Shown: positions 47,012 to 57,507 of the stretch, in pieces
How the letters are laid out: each line of letters opens with the position of its first letter
Position numbering within the stretch: the first letter of the stretch is position 1
Origin: Isochrysis galbana
Taxonomy: Eukaryota; Haptophyta; Isochrysidales; Isochrysidaceae
Direction: 5' to 3'
Length of the DNA stretch: 64,000 nucleotides
NCBI GenBank assembly: GCA_018136815.1
Contig: CM030937.1
Coordinates: 2,717,820-2,781,819 of the forward strand
Notes under the pieces: model-generated
What the model saw: only the letters and a program-made list of their open reading frames with translations
The model's database searches: none
What the model was told of the DNA's origin: nothing
Position numbers and translations under genes: made by a program

Positions 47012-47518
47012 ACTTGGCGCTCCCGGCTCACCGGAGGCCGCTGGCTCCGTGTGCATCGCGTGGTGCAGGTGTGTTTCTCCCTCCTCGCCCCCACCCCCAT
47101 CGGCCCTCCCTCCCACCCAAAAAGGGAGGAAACAATGCACTCCCCCCCCCCGCTCTCTCAGGGAAGCGGCCTTGCGGTGGCCGCCGCCGGCGTCGCGCTC
47201 GCCGTCGCGTGGGTGCCCCGAGGGCGCCACTTCTCGCACCCCCATCACACGCTCGGGATCGTCGCCTTCGCCCTCGCCCTGCTGCAGCCGCTCAACGCGC
47301 TCGTGCGCGGCACGCCCGGCGCCCGCACCGCACGCCGCGCCGTGTGGCGGGTCGCGCACAAGGGGACGGGCTACGCCGTGCTCGGCGTGGGCGTCCACCA
47401 GGCCCTCTCGGGGCGCGCCCTCATGCCGAGCCAAGGCGACGCCGTTCTCGTCGCGTACGTGGTGCTCCTGGGCCTCTCCTTCGGGGTGCTCGCGGGGGGG
47501 GGGCTCATGGTAGGGTGA
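47012..47518 (+). pseudogene. Cytochrome b561-like fragment, 5' part missing
   Basis: Exon remnant 47012-47068 (TWRSRLTGGRWLRVHRVVQ), intron 47069-47161 (CAG|GTGTGT ... CTCAG|GGAAGC, phase 0) and exon 47162-47518. Together they read WLRVHRVVQ-GSGLAVAAAGVALAV, then HPHHTLGIVAFALALLQPLN and RRAVWRVAHKGTGYAVLGVG: the last helices of a b561/ferric-reductase-like domain with heme-ligand-type His residues. Upstream helices are absent because a retroposon fragment abuts codon 1 of this remnant. The surviving part has no stop, so the loss is recent or the gene uses a distant upstream exon. Confidence 0.7.
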
Positions 47519-47561
47519 GACTGGAAGGGAAAGGAGACCAAATGAAGGCAAGCCGCCTTTT

Positions 47562-47755
47562 TTAGCCGTTATGTCTGTCCTTTTCTCTTTTCTTGGGTTG
47601 TCTTCCCATGCCCGCTTGGGCGGTTCTTGCCGAGTCGGTCTCGTGTGCGAAGAGTAGAGCTTTGCCTAACGTGGTGAATCGTTCTATTGTTCTTATCAGT
47701 ATTGATTCTTCCGAGAAAGCTACTCCGTCGTAGTGTATTCTATCTGCCACTGTAA
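47562..47755 (-). mobile_element. LINE ORF2 C-terminal fragment
   Basis: The minus-strand frame reads RIHYDGVAFSEESILIRTIE and ALLFAHETDSARTAQAGMGR, nearly identical to the LINE ORF2 C-terminus at about 22770-22925. Length about 190 bp, no hairpin or tail. Confidence 0.85.
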
Positions 47756-48235
47756 ACCCTCTGCACCCAGCCCCTAGCTAGGTAGAGCACGAGGGGACGA
47801 GCCGCAAGGCAGGGGGGGGGGGGGGGGGAAGCGGGCGAGGCTGCGTAGATACTGTGCAGGGTCGCGCGCGCGGCGAGAATATTAAGAAGTTTTTTTTACC
47901 AACAAGCACCCGAAGGTTGCACGCGCTTTTGACCAGCAGCCATGCTGCGCTTTTGGCCAAGGCTCGCTTTTGGCCAAGGCTCGCTTTTGGCCAAGGCGCG
48001 CTTTCCTTGGCCGCCGCCCTCGCTTCCACCCGTACACTCTGCGTCCCCTCATCCCCGCAGCTGTGGCACCGGATGAAGGCAAGCTGTCTATAATTAGTAG
48101 TACGACACATAGAGGGCTCTTCCCTCGCCTTTGCTAGGATCACACTTGCTGGCAAGGCGTTAGTTCGAGTGCACTTAGCGTGCCACTCTGGCATCGACGC
48201 GGTCGCCGTGACACTCTACATGAGTAAAGCTGCAC
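47756..48235 (+). mobile_element. LINE 3' tail copy and intergenic DNA
   Basis: 47829-47893 repeats the LINE 3' tail (GCGGGCGAGGCTGCG..., GCGAGAATATTAAGAAG, T-run) seen at 46098-46163. Downstream, GCTCGCTTTTGGCCAAG is tandemly repeated about three times (47945-48003). The rest, up to the helicase stop, holds no gene. Confidence 0.7.
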
Positions 48236-50647
48236 TCAACATGTTTCCGAGTCGTGACCATCTTGCACGAATTTGTCAGATGATAGGTGCTGAAGCTTGA
48301 AGCCGAGCAAACGTGAAAATGCAACCAACCTCGGGGCTTGTTGCCGAGAGAGCAAGGTCACCACCATCCCGGGTGCTCCCTGACGCCCTGTGCGACCTGC
48401 AAGATGAAGGTACCCCGCTGCGGTCGCCGGTGGTGCAGGGAGCAGTACGTAGCCGAGCCCAAGATCAAGCCCGCGCCCATACCTCTCACTTGCAATGAAG
48501 ACAGGAACCGTGTCCCATGCCCCTTCGGCCGATCCTGGTCCCATCGCCCTACCCTTTGTTGCACCATGTCCGTCCGGGTATGGCGCTGGTGACGTTGGGG
48601 ACGAATCGATCCCCACTTCTTCCTCTGGCCCCGATGGTAAAGTGACCACGTTGCGCAGTCCAAGAGACCGAAGGGCGGCTGCTGTCTTGGCAACTCCGAA
48701 ACCGCGGTCGGCAAAGAGGATAGCTGGGGCCGGTGCCAGAGGCGAGATGGCAGTGAGCATCTCTCGCAGTGCGGCAGTCGCACGTAAGTCCCTGTCTGGA
48801 TCGGAGTCCGGCCTCGATACGGACTGATCACTTTCCTGCGTGCCTCGACCGAAAGCCGTGAGGTCCTCCCGCAGCTCTGTGCTCTCGGCTGTGCCGTGGC
48901 CCACCTCGGCATCTATCGAGCTCGACCATGGAAATTCATCATCACGATTAGCTCCTCCAGCCCCGCGCTGCTCTGACGAGTCCTGAACGCCAGAAGATGG
49001 TCTCGGCGGCGGCCGCCACAGTGCATACGCATGGCTTATCGTCACCGGCATGCGACCGGCCAAAGGTGCCGAAGTGTTGAGCGTCGCCTGCGACACTTTG
49101 GGAGCGTCGGCTGCAAAAGCGGCCATACCCGGGACTGCTTGAATGAGAGGCATGACTTTGTCAATCGAGGTGCCACCTGCGATGGGCAAGAGCTGCCGGC
49201 GCAGCGTGCGAGAAGCAGACGCAGAAGCGGCGATGAATTGCAGCTCCGCTGCCGCACGGGGCAGCCGACGAAGCAGCAGCTCGCACGCCGAGGGTGCGGT
49301 CGCACGCTTCTCTGCCGCGCGCTCTTTGCTCGTGAGCGGCTGGTTGCCTCGTGCGCGTCGCGCAGCCTGCGCCGCGGCCAGAGCATCGGAGCCTAACAGC
49401 TGGTCAGCCTCATCCAACACGACTGCTTGCAGCGAGTCGCTCAGCATGCGCGCCTCGGCAACCTGCTGCGACTCCACAGAAACTGGGAGGACATCACGAG
49501 GCGACGCAACTCGACCATCCTGGCGTCTCCTCCCACTCATCCCTCCCCTGCCTCGGCCGCGGCTTGCCCTAGGCCCGGACGGCGAGCCCCTGCCACGTCC
49601 GCGAGTCTGGGGAAGCTGCGCTCCGCTGATCCTCGCGGCAGCATCGAACAACAGCTGCAAGGTGTGCGGAGTGCCCACTAGCAGAGGCGAACCATCCAGC
49701 TGACCCAACATCTGCGCGTCCACCCCCTCACTTGCCACAGCGGCGTTGTTAGCAGCATCGGCACCGTTGGCGCTGGGAGCTCTGCCGGTGTCCCCCCTAC
49801 CAGAGTCAGGTGGACGAATGACGCGCAAAGCCGAGACGGGAGCTCCGCCTGGCTCGCGAGGCGCTGGTGGCCACAAGAGGTCGACACTCGTCTGGAGCTG
49901 AGAGGCTAGCTCAAGGCTAGGAGTGATGAAGAGCACAGAGTAAGGCTGATCACGCCTAAGCCGGGAAAGGAGTGGCAACACGAATGCGAGCGTCTTCCCT
50001 GAACCCGTCTGCGCGAGAAGGAGCGCGTTCGACCCCTTGGCAATCATGTCAAAAGCCGACTCTTGGATGGGAGTTGGTGAGGTCAAGCCGGCCGATACCA
50101 AGCGAGAGCACAACACCGGGCCGGTGGAGCAAGACCCCCACATGACCCCAGGTCGCGCAGACTCCTGCGAGGTTGGAGCGCCTCGCTGTCCCTCAGACCC
50201 TGACACGGGTGCTGCCTGTGAGGCTGGTGCGCCTCGCTGTCCCTCCGACGCTGTGAGCGGTGCTGCTCGTGCCAGTGCATCCGGCTGCGCGCCTTCGCCT
50301 GCCCTGCCCGTGGCATGGCACGATGCGAGCATGGACTCGGCAGCCTGATCGAGCTGCGAGGCCGTGAGGCCTGGGAATGTAATACTAGGATCGATCGACA
50401 CCGTCTCGTACAGCAGGTCCGCCGCTCTCTCTGACCTCTTAGCACGCGTTCCCGCCTTGCGCCTGGTGGCCGACGGGTCTCCCGAGGCTCTCCGGGCGTA
50501 CCAGTCACGATTGAGGGCGCGGCGAGAGGCGGTGGGCTTGGGATTACGCGCGGACGGCCTTGGCCCCACGGCCAGGCCACTCACAGCGCCGACAGCCACC
50601 AGGATCGCGAGGAGAAGCGGCAGGAGCGCGGGGCGACGGGGCGCCAT
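48236..50647 (-). CDS. DEAD-box RNA helicase, probably plastid-targeted
   Basis: 803 aa from the ATG at 50647 (MAPRRPALLPLLLAILVAVG), which begins a signal-peptide-like helix followed by an Arg/Ser/Ala-rich stretch, as expected for a complex plastid. An ATG 58 codons upstream would add a GA-repeat peptide and is disfavoured. Motifs: Q (SPTPIQESAF), I AQTGSGKT (about 214), Ia TPSLELASQL, II LDEADQLL (about 410), III SAS in place of SAT, V ASERYGRGLD and VI HLAGRTGRQG (about 751, His-Leu instead of His-Arg). Large Gly/Arg-rich insertions separate motif Ia from II and III from IV. The role is RNA remodelling, perhaps of organelle rRNA or mRNA; the exact subfamily is unclear. Confidence 0.88.
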   Translation of the reverse strand: MAPRRPALLPLLLAILVAVGAVSGLAVGPRPSARNPKPTASRRALNRDWYARRASGDPSATRRKAGTRAKRSERAADLLYETVSIDPSITFPGLTASQLDQAAESMLASCHATGRAGEGAQPDALARAAPLTASEGQRGAPASQAAPVSGSEGQRGAPTSQESARPGVMWGSCSTGPVLCSRLVSAGLTSPTPIQESAFDMIAKGSNALLLAQTGSGKTLAFVLPLLSRLRRDQPYSVLFITPSLELASQLQTSVDLLWPPAPREPGGAPVSALRVIRPPDSGRGDTGRAPSANGADAANNAAVASEGVDAQMLGQLDGSPLLVGTPHTLQLLFDAAARISGAQLPQTRGRGRGSPSGPRASRGRGRGGMSGRRRQDGRVASPRDVLPVSVESQQVAEARMLSDSLQAVVLDEADQLLGSDALAAAQAARRARGNQPLTSKERAAEKRATAPSACELLLRRLPRAAAELQFIAASASASRTLRRQLLPIAGGTSIDKVMPLIQAVPGMAAFAADAPKVSQATLNTSAPLAGRMPVTISHAYALWRPPPRPSSGVQDSSEQRGAGGANRDDEFPWSSSIDAEVGHGTAESTELREDLTAFGRGTQESDQSVSRPDSDPDRDLRATAALREMLTAISPLAPAPAILFADRGFGVAKTAAALRSLGLRNVVTLPSGPEEEVGIDSSPTSPAPYPDGHGATKGRAMGPGSAEGAWDTVPVFIASERYGRGLDLGLGYVLLPAPPATAAGYLHLAGRTGRQGAPGMVVTLLSRQQAPRLVAFSRLLGFKLQHLSSDKFVQDGHDSETC

Positions 50648-51344
50648 GCCTCCCGTCCGCCTGCGCGACCTCCGCTCTCTCTCTCTCTCTCTCTCCCCGT
50701 CTTGCTGTCTCTCTTCTTCTTCTCTCGTCTCTTCTCTCTCGGTGTGAGCCTCTCTCTCTTCTCTCTCTGCTCTTCCTGATTCTCTCCTCTCCTCCCCCCC
50801 TCGCGCTCTCTCTCTCTTCATCTCTCACTTACGAGCGCCACGCCGGGCGGCTGGTAGAAGATAAAAAGCGTCCTCGCGGCCCCCCCCGGGGGAGAGGGGG
50901 TCTGGGGGTCTGGGAGGGAGAGAGAGAGGGGGGAGAGAGAGAGGGTGTTCCCTCCACCACCGCGCGCGAGACGGATTCGGAGGCGTCAAGAGAGAGAGAG
51001 AGAAATGAGTGAGAGATTACGTTAGTGCGGCGAGGCGAGCAGCCAGCAGAGAAAATGTACTCGTGGGAGAGAAGACGAGAGAGAGAGTATATTGTAGTAG
51101 CGGAGAGAGAGGAGAGCGCGCGTCCCTCTCGCCCGGAGAGTCCTTTACTTTACTACGTCACAGAAGAGAGGAGAATAGAGTATCACCACGCGAGTGGAGA
51201 GAAAGATCCCACGCCTCCCTCCCCCTCTCTCTTCCCCTCCCCCCCCCACCCCCCTTTCTCGCGGACGGCGACGGCCGACGGCTCGTCCACGCCCCCCCCC
51301 CTCCCCCTCTCGCCTCGCACTCGCGCTTGCACCGCCCGTGAGCG
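50648..51344. promoter_or_regulatory. Shared divergent promoter region with GA/CT microsatellites
   Basis: The 700 bp between divergently transcribed helicase and transporter genes are dominated by CT repeats (50675-50820) changing to GA repeats (50925-51130), with GAGA-type arrays toward both start sites. TTTACTTTACTACG occurs near 51145. No TATA box is obvious. A bidirectional promoter is an inference from the layout. Confidence 0.5.
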
Positions 51345-52742
51345 ATGAAGCCCGCGCTCCCTGCACTCGCAACCGCGCGGATCGACGCCCCCACGGGCCC
51401 CTCTCTCCTCCTCCTCGCTCACACCGCACCCACTGCTGAGCCGGAGCCGCAAGTCTCGAGCCGAGTGCTGCTCCTCTTCGTGCTGACGTACGCCGCATAC
51501 GCCATCCTCTACTTGGCACGTAAGCCCGTCTCGGTGGTCAAGACGACGCTCGAGTCCGAGCTGAAGATGAGCGTCGCCGCACTCGGACGGATCGATTCTG
51601 CCCTCCTCCTCGCGTACACAGCCGGCCAGCTGCTGCTTGGCAAGACGGTCGCGATCTTTGGCCGCACTCTCCCGCTCGTCCTCGCGTACGCGCTCTCGGG
51701 CGCATCGACCGCAGCCTTCGGCCTGGCCTCATCCTCGGGCGCCATGACGCTCGCATGGGCGGCATCTGGCTTCTTCGCGGCACCCGCCAATCCGCTCATG
51801 GTCATCCTCATCGGAGAGCTATTTCCCGCTTCGCTGCGAGCAACCGCCATTGGGGCGTGGGCCTCGTCTCAACAGCTAGGCGGCGTGGTCGCCAATTTGA
51901 TCTCAGCGTACGTGCTCGGGAAGAGCGGGTGGCGTGCAGTCTTCCTCGTCTCCGGCGGACTTATCGCCGCATTCGCACCGCTCCTGGCCATCGCCCTCCC
52001 GCTCTGCATGCCGCGAGGCGCCAATACGACACCTAGCAAGGGCGCAGCGCCTGCCAAGCCAGTCGGGACTACGGGCAAGTCGGTGAAGAGCGCGTCGGCA
52101 TTGAGTGTCCCTGGATCTCCGGCCGTGGCTGCTGGCTACACGTTCGTCAAAATGGCCCGCTACTGCCTCATGTTCTGGCTGCCCTTCTTCCTCTCCAAGT
52201 ACTGTGGCCTCTCGGCGCCGGCGGCGGCAAGTGTTGCAACCACATTCGATATCGGTGGTGCCATCGGTAATTTTGGAGCCGGCGTACTGTGCGATCGCCT
52301 CTACGGCGGACGCATGCTCCTCGCCTCCCTTCACCTGTGCCTTGCCACTGCCATCGGATTCGCTGCATGGGGCGGCCTTTGCATGGCTACGGCTGGCCAA
52401 CCACCGCCCCTTGGAGCTCACGTTGCACTCATCTCGCTCATCGGCTTCTTCATCGCCGGCCCGGATGGTATCTTGGGCGGAGGAGCCTCACGCATGCTTG
52501 TCGACTACTCGCCCGAGACTGCGGGCGATAGGATGCTCTATGCCGCCGTGTCCGGCATGGTCAATGGCTGCGGCTCCATTGGCGCTCTAATGCAGGGGCT
52601 CTTCACCTCACAGCTGGTCGGCGCGGTTGGGTGGGCTGGGCTCTACTTCACACTCGCCCTGGCTACACTTGCAGGCGCAGGAGTGCTCCTCCCTGCGGTG
52701 GCTGTCGAAGATGAAGCTCAGAAGAGGCTAAAAGCTAAGTGA
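51345..52742 (+). CDS. MFS transporter, organophosphate:phosphate antiporter (SLC37/GlpT) type
   Basis: 465 aa, 12 predicted helices, intronless. FVLTYAAYAILYLARKPVSV near the first helix and LGRIDSALLLAYTAGQLLLG correspond to the GlpT/SLC37 signature (YAxYYxxRK... LGxxxSxFxxxYxxGK). The Arg-Lys pair in ARKP is the usual phosphate-binding region. RATAIGAWASSQQLGGVVAN follows at mid-protein, then a soluble loop (SNTTPSKGA-type, Lys-rich) between helices 6 and 7. Likely exchanges sugar phosphate for Pi across a plastid, ER or plasma membrane; substrate unknown. The N-terminal 40 residues are Ala/Pro-rich and could be a targeting sequence. Confidence 0.85.
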   Translation: MKPALPALATARIDAPTGPSLLLLAHTAPTAEPEPQVSSRVLLLFVLTYAAYAILYLARKPVSVVKTTLESELKMSVAALGRIDSALLLAYTAGQLLLGKTVAIFGRTLPLVLAYALSGASTAAFGLASSSGAMTLAWAASGFFAAPANPLMVILIGELFPASLRATAIGAWASSQQLGGVVANLISAYVLGKSGWRAVFLVSGGLIAAFAPLLAIALPLCMPRGANTTPSKGAAPAKPVGTTGKSVKSASALSVPGSPAVAAGYTFVKMARYCLMFWLPFFLSKYCGLSAPAAASVATTFDIGGAIGNFGAGVLCDRLYGGRMLLASLHLCLATAIGFAAWGGLCMATAGQPPPLGAHVALISLIGFFIAGPDGILGGGASRMLVDYSPETAGDRMLYAAVSGMVNGCGSIGALMQGLFTSQLVGAVGWAGLYFTLALATLAGAGVLLPAVAVEDEAQKRLKAK

Positions 52743-53307
52743 GCCGCGCCGCCGCGATACCCTTGTCTTTGTGGTCATCGGTGTGTACGGCCTTTTTTAC
52801 TAGGAGGATGTGGGCACGAGAGCCGTAATCAAGGTGGCGTGCAAGGGCACTCTTGATATCTGTTGTGCTACCTTTTCGCTTCGCACCTGTATCACGCACG
52901 TGAGAGGTGCCGACGGTCTTGGGTGTGTGCGGTCTTGGGTGTGTGAAGGCGACGGTCTCGGGTGCAAGTCTCAGCGCAAGGCATTCACGCACACACAGGG
53001 ATGGCGGTTGACTTGCAACCGTTCTTGCATGGCTGGCGATACTGTGATGACTGTCATGACGTTGTGAGACATACGCACACAACGTAGGTCAGCCATATCT
53101 GGTAGAACAGTGACCTGTGCACAAAGACGACAGCTCGTGTAAGTGCAAAAGGCTGCACGCGGGCGCCGAAAGTGTGCATTTTGCGTAGGCCACGTCATAC
53201 GTGCATAATACTAGAACCTTCCCTCGACGTACTAGGCTGCCGCTTGAGGTCGCGCAGAGCTGAAAAATAAACACACAATTGAGTTTATCCTTGTATAAAA
53301 CCTTATC
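52743..53307. other. 3' flank of the transporter, no gene
   Basis: Contains GTCTTGGGTGTGTG-type short repeats at 52915-52960 and no supported frame. Confidence 0.5.
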
Positions 53308-53560
53308 AACTAACTTTATAGTTGGTTGCCATGGAGCGCGCCGCCGCTCCCCACCACCTCTCCTTCGGGCCCCCCGCCGAGGGCGCCCCCCAGTACCCAT
53401 GTATCGCGGTGGTGCCCATGAGGCAACCACCGCGGCTTGGGCGAGGCAGAGCGCCATCGCCGATCGCATCGCCAATCGTATATCGCCGGATAAGATTCTT
53501 ACTACATTCACGCGCACGCACATTCACACAAACGCACGCGAAACTAATAGTAACAAAGTA
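53308..53560 (+). mobile_element. Hairpin + ATGGAGCGCGCC element fragment
   Basis: AACTAACT-TTAT-AGTTGGTT (53308-53327, one G-U pair) then GCC and ATG at 53331 (MERAAAPHHLSFGPPAEGAP...). Same N-terminal residues as the LINE ORF1 and MERA proteins, then divergent. The 3' limit and target duplication are not clear; the downstream part may belong to the copia element on the other strand. Confidence 0.6.
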
Positions 53561-53689
53561 AGAGCGCGCGGGGAAATTTCTGTGCCGCAAGAATGCCCCG
53601 CGCGGACTCGAAACGGCCGCGAGGGAGAAGTGAGAAGCAGAGACCTCAGTATAAACATACAGAGGTTAGAATGAGCATCCACGATGCAT

Positions 53690-54468
53690 GAGATGGATGT
53701 ATCCATGATAGATATGCATCTATGATGCACATATCATGGATGTATCCATGATACCCCCTCCTAAGCGGAGTACGGGTACGACGCTTACAACCAAACGTCG
53801 AAGTAGATTCACATCTCGCTGAGAGTCGAAGAAGAGAAGGAATCAAGGAGTTGAAGAATCCGATGGAATTGGTTGCGCGGACATGGTTTCGTCAAAATGT
53901 CAGCAACCATCTGGTGCCCTTTGACGTGCTTGAGCGTGAGGACCTGTTTAGCGACGAGGTCGCGCAAAAAGGCTCCTGCACGCAAGATATGCTTAGTCTT
54001 CTTGAAAGCCACCGGATCAAAAGCCATGTCAACGGCGGACTTGGAATCCGAGTAAACGATCGAAGGGCCATTAAGAAGAATGCCGAGATCCGTGATGAGG
54101 TCCCGAATAAAGATGAGATCTTTGGCGGTAAGCATCGCGCCGAAATACTCAGCCTCGGCACTCGAGAGAGAAACGGATCGTTGCATCTTTGAGAACCATT
54201 GTATGGGGCAGCCGTAGAAGAAGAAGAGGGCGCCACTACCACTACATGAGTACTTTGCTTCCCAATTTGAATCCACAAAGGTTACAAAGGACATCTTTGG
54301 ATTGGGAGCAAAGTGTAGGACGCGGTCTTTGGAGCCCCTGAGGTATATGAGCGCTCGTACGGCCGCGGGCCAGGTGAGATATTTTGTTTTCTGTTGACTG
54401 TTGGCGTAAAGCATGCGCCTACCCTGTGCCCTGTGGCTTAATCTTCCTCTTCTTTGTATTTTTCTCAC
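53690..54468 (-). mobile_element. Ty1/copia retrotransposon remnant (RNase H end)
   Basis: The minus-strand ORF 54468-53809 (219 codons) matches the copia RNase H region: FVDSNWEAKYSCSGSGALFF, FSKMQRSVSLSSAEAEYFGA, VYSDSKSAVD and GHQMVADILTKP. After the stop comes a purine tract AGGAGGGGG and then TATCATGGATACATCC, the likely start of the 3' LTR. The palindromic words GGATGTATCCATGATA repeat twice at 53694-53755. The upstream pol is missing; the joining point is near 54468, where the frame's first residues are not copia-like. Confidence 0.82.
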
Positions 54469-55143
54469 TATCCTCGTCCTCCATCCAGAGTTTACGGGGG
54501 GGAATCTTGGACCTTTCGCCTGCGCCCTCTGCGAGCCCGTCTCCCAGGGTGGGGGGTGCAGCAGATGTGGCAGCTATCGCAGGTTGACGAGACAGTGAGG
54601 GGGCGCGGGCAATCGTTCCCCAGGGGGAAGAGATTTTCCCCATTGCAGCAATGGGGCTTCCTTGCTCGAGCTGCCCGACTTTGCAACGCTGTTGCGCCTG
54701 GTAGCAACCTCGCAGCCCGGTGCCTTCAGTGCCTTCTGGGGAGATTCGACGCGCCTCGTAGTGGCTGATGTGCTGATGTGACGATTCGACACGGGTGACG
54801 ACCTCGAGCGTCCGGACGCCTCGAGGGCTCTAAGAATAGATGCTGAGGGATGGATTTTGGGGTCATTCGATGTGGATTTGTTGTTTGCCACCCTTGAACT
54901 GTCGAGTGCGGGCGGTTCTGGCTGTGGCTGTCACTGAAGTTGTTGAGTGATTTGGCCATATGGTCCAGGTCCCACCACTTGGAGGAGCGTGTGGTGCGGT
55001 CGGCGGCCGCTGAGTCGAAGAAAAGATTTTCAACGAATTTGTCGAGTTTATTCGTTGTGATGTTGTACGTTGTACCCTTGAGCGGCGTCGTCGAGCGCGC
55101 TATGGTTGTAGAAGTTGGGGTGGTCTCTCGGCGGGGGTACCAC
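54469..55143. other. Intergenic, no supported gene
   Basis: No recognisable coding or repeat content except GC-rich overlapping frames. Confidence 0.45.
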
Positions 55144-55317
55144 GTTAGAAATTGTAGTCTTGTAAGAGGTCTTGTTGGCTAGCATCCCTAGCCACATACA
55201 CCGGACGAGCCATGCACCATTCGCGCACACCCCCATCGCGGGGTAGGGCTGCGTTGCCGATGAGGCACGGTCCCTCAGCACTAGGATTAAACTAGGACAA
55301 CAAGAAAACTCTGACAC
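55144..55317 (-). repeat. Short dispersed repeat (SINE-like), copy C
   Basis: Reverse complement of 35397-35568 over its full length with the same termini (GTTAGAAATTGTAGTCTTG ... AAAACTCTGACAC). Confidence 0.8.
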
Positions 55318-55571
55318 CCCCGCTCTCTCTGCTCCTCATGTAGTATTTAAAGTGGACTCGGCCAGGCGGAGTTTCTCTCTCACTCTCGGCCGCGCACAGG
55401 GACGCGTTCCTTCCTCCCTCCACGGCGCGAGGCGTGTCGAGCGCGCGCCGGACTGGCCCGCTTCTCTCCGCCTTTCAGCCGGCCTCTTCCTTCTCTCGTT
55501 ACCGTCGGATCGAGAACTCTCGCACCTGCACATCTGTCACGTCGGTGCGCGCGCTGGCGCAGCTTGAGCAG
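55318..55571. other. Upstream of the F-box/LRR gene
   Basis: About 250 bp. TATTTAAAG at 55344 is a plausible TATA-like element about 230 bp upstream of the chosen ATG, next to CT-rich DNA. An in-frame ATG at 55434 lies between them. Confidence 0.4.
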
Positions 55572-56882
55572 ATGGAGGGCGAGTGGGAGCTCGAGTCGGG
55601 CGCTGCGGACGGTCTCACCCTGAGCGCCCTCGACCACGACGTCCTCCTCCACATCTTCGACCAGCTTCACCCGCCCTTCCTGCTCAGCGAGCTCGCAGCT
55701 GCCCTCCTGCTGCCACACGAGAGAGAGGAGGAGGGAGGAGGTAATGGGGAGGGAGAAGGGGAGAGAGAGGGTGAGGGGAAGGGTGCAGAGGAAGGGGGTG
55801 GGAGATGGAGGAGAGCAGGGCGGAACGAGGCTTGGCGCGTGCTCCGCGCGGACGCCGCCGCCTCGCGCGTCTGCACCCGCTTTGGCCGTATCCTTCGCCC
55901 GCGCCTCGATCGCTGGCGCGATGCGTGCCAGGACGCTGTCCTCGAATTACTGGTGACGAAGCCACTGGGCCAGAGCTCAAGTGGATCTTTCGCGATAGAG
56001 CTTGCCTCCGAGAACAACGCCAGCGTGACAGAGACCGAGCCCGTCGCTCAGCGGGTCGCGCGCTATCGTGAATGGTTCGCTTCGTCGGAGACGCTCCTGC
56101 TGCATGGGCGCGACCTGACTGACCTGCATGTACGGATGGTAGCGCCACTGCTGCTGCGGCAGGATGGGAGCCCTGCCCTACGTGCCTTGTGGCTTCAGGA
56201 CAACATGCTCGGAGATGAGTCGTTGTATGCTCTAGCGAGAGCTGCCACTCGCGGAGCCCTGGTCTCACTCGAGACTCTTAATTTGGGTGCACAAGACCTG
56301 CCTCCAAACCGCGACAATGTGACCATAGCGGAACAGCCCCCGCGATACACTGCCGCCGGGCTGGGTGCCCTCTTGGGCGCCACCGTGCCCGCCCACCCGC
56401 ATTCGACGGGGCGGCGTGCAGCGCTAGCCTCCCTCGTCCGGCTACAGCTCCCGTCACTTCTGCTCACAGACAAGGAGGCTCAAGCAATTGCTGAGGCGCT
56501 CGCTGCGGGCGGGTTGCCCAGTCTGGAGACGCTTCGCATCAGCAACAATCGAATCACGGACGTTGGTGCTCGGGCGCTCGTTTACGCACTCCCACAGGTG
56601 CCCAATTTCGCCAAGCTGGAGTGGCACAACAACCTGGTTCGTGGAGCCATCCCCCTAATTCAACATATCTGTGCACACATGACGGGGCGCAAGGTAGATC
56701 GCCTTGGCGGCTCCACAAGGGCTAATCAAAGCCTACCGGAGGAGGAGGAGGCGAGGCTAAAGGCGCTTGCGCTCGGCAACGGTGTGACGAGTCGGGGTGC
56801 TTCGCCACCATTCTCCATCTCGTCCACGTTGCCGATTGCCGTCTGCGGTCGTCCAGTATCCCTGCCCACATGCTCGTCGTGA
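55572..56882 (+). CDS. F-box-like and leucine-rich-repeat protein
   Basis: 436 aa from MEGEWELESG (ATG 55572); an in-frame ATG at 55434 would add 46 Ser/Arg-rich residues and cannot be excluded. Residues about 15-50 (LSALDHDVLLHIFDQLHPPF) resemble an F-box. They are followed by a low-complexity Gly/Glu insertion, an ASRVCTRFGRILRPRLDRW helix, and then RNI/NLRC-type LRRs: ALRALWLQDNMLGDESLYAL, SLETLNLGAQDLP, LPSLETLRISNNRITDVGAR. F-box/LRR proteins usually recruit substrates to SCF ubiquitin ligases; whether this one binds SKP1 is inference. No intron seen. Confidence 0.75.
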   Translation: MEGEWELESGAADGLTLSALDHDVLLHIFDQLHPPFLLSELAAALLLPHEREEEGGGNGEGEGEREGEGKGAEEGGGRWRRAGRNEAWRVLRADAAASRVCTRFGRILRPRLDRWRDACQDAVLELLVTKPLGQSSSGSFAIELASENNASVTETEPVAQRVARYREWFASSETLLLHGRDLTDLHVRMVAPLLLRQDGSPALRALWLQDNMLGDESLYALARAATRGALVSLETLNLGAQDLPPNRDNVTIAEQPPRYTAAGLGALLGATVPAHPHSTGRRAALASLVRLQLPSLLLTDKEAQAIAEALAAGGLPSLETLRISNNRITDVGARALVYALPQVPNFAKLEWHNNLVRGAIPLIQHICAHMTGRKVDRLGGSTRANQSLPEEEEARLKALALGNGVTSRGASPPFSISSTLPIAVCGRPVSLPTCSS

Positions 56883-57507
56883 TCTGCTGAGCTGGCTCGT
56901 GCGGTCATCCACTCCTTTTGTGGGCGTTTGGCCACCCCGCCTCTCGTCGCCACGTCGAATAGACGGCACAGAAGCTTGCCTTGAATGCATGCACAGCGTC
57001 GCGCATTCATGCTGGACGTACTCTGTCATGCTGCTACACAGCCCTGCCGAACCAATCTTGGCCGCGTGCCTCTTCGTGCCATGCGCAGACCTCTGTGCTT
57101 TGAATCCGGTCCTCCAATGTATTGCGCCCACATGCATCCCCATTGTATTTTGATGTCTTGGAAAGCTCGATGGGTCACAAACCTTATCGCTCCATTCTTG
57201 GGGCACAACATCCCGCAGATCTCAAGAAGATAAGAGATATTGCCCCTCTCTATCTTGCCACTCGTTAAAGCTCACATGCACACTTGTTGCCGTGCTGTCG
57301 AAGCTGTGCGCATTTTTGCGCTGTACGCCAGGTTAGCAAGTCGTCCTTCAAACTCCCGGCAAATCTTGACGCGGCTTCTTTGGTAAGGGCGATTCTCCCG
57401 TCCGGATGCTACAATGTGCGTCTACCTTGCCCTGTGTCTATTGTGACCGTCCTATGGACCACTTTCGAGGAGCCGCAGCTCCATGCGTTCCCCTTGCTTT
57501 GGTTGTG
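56883..57507. other. 3' flank, no gene
   Basis: No coding or repeat signal recognised. Confidence 0.5.
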
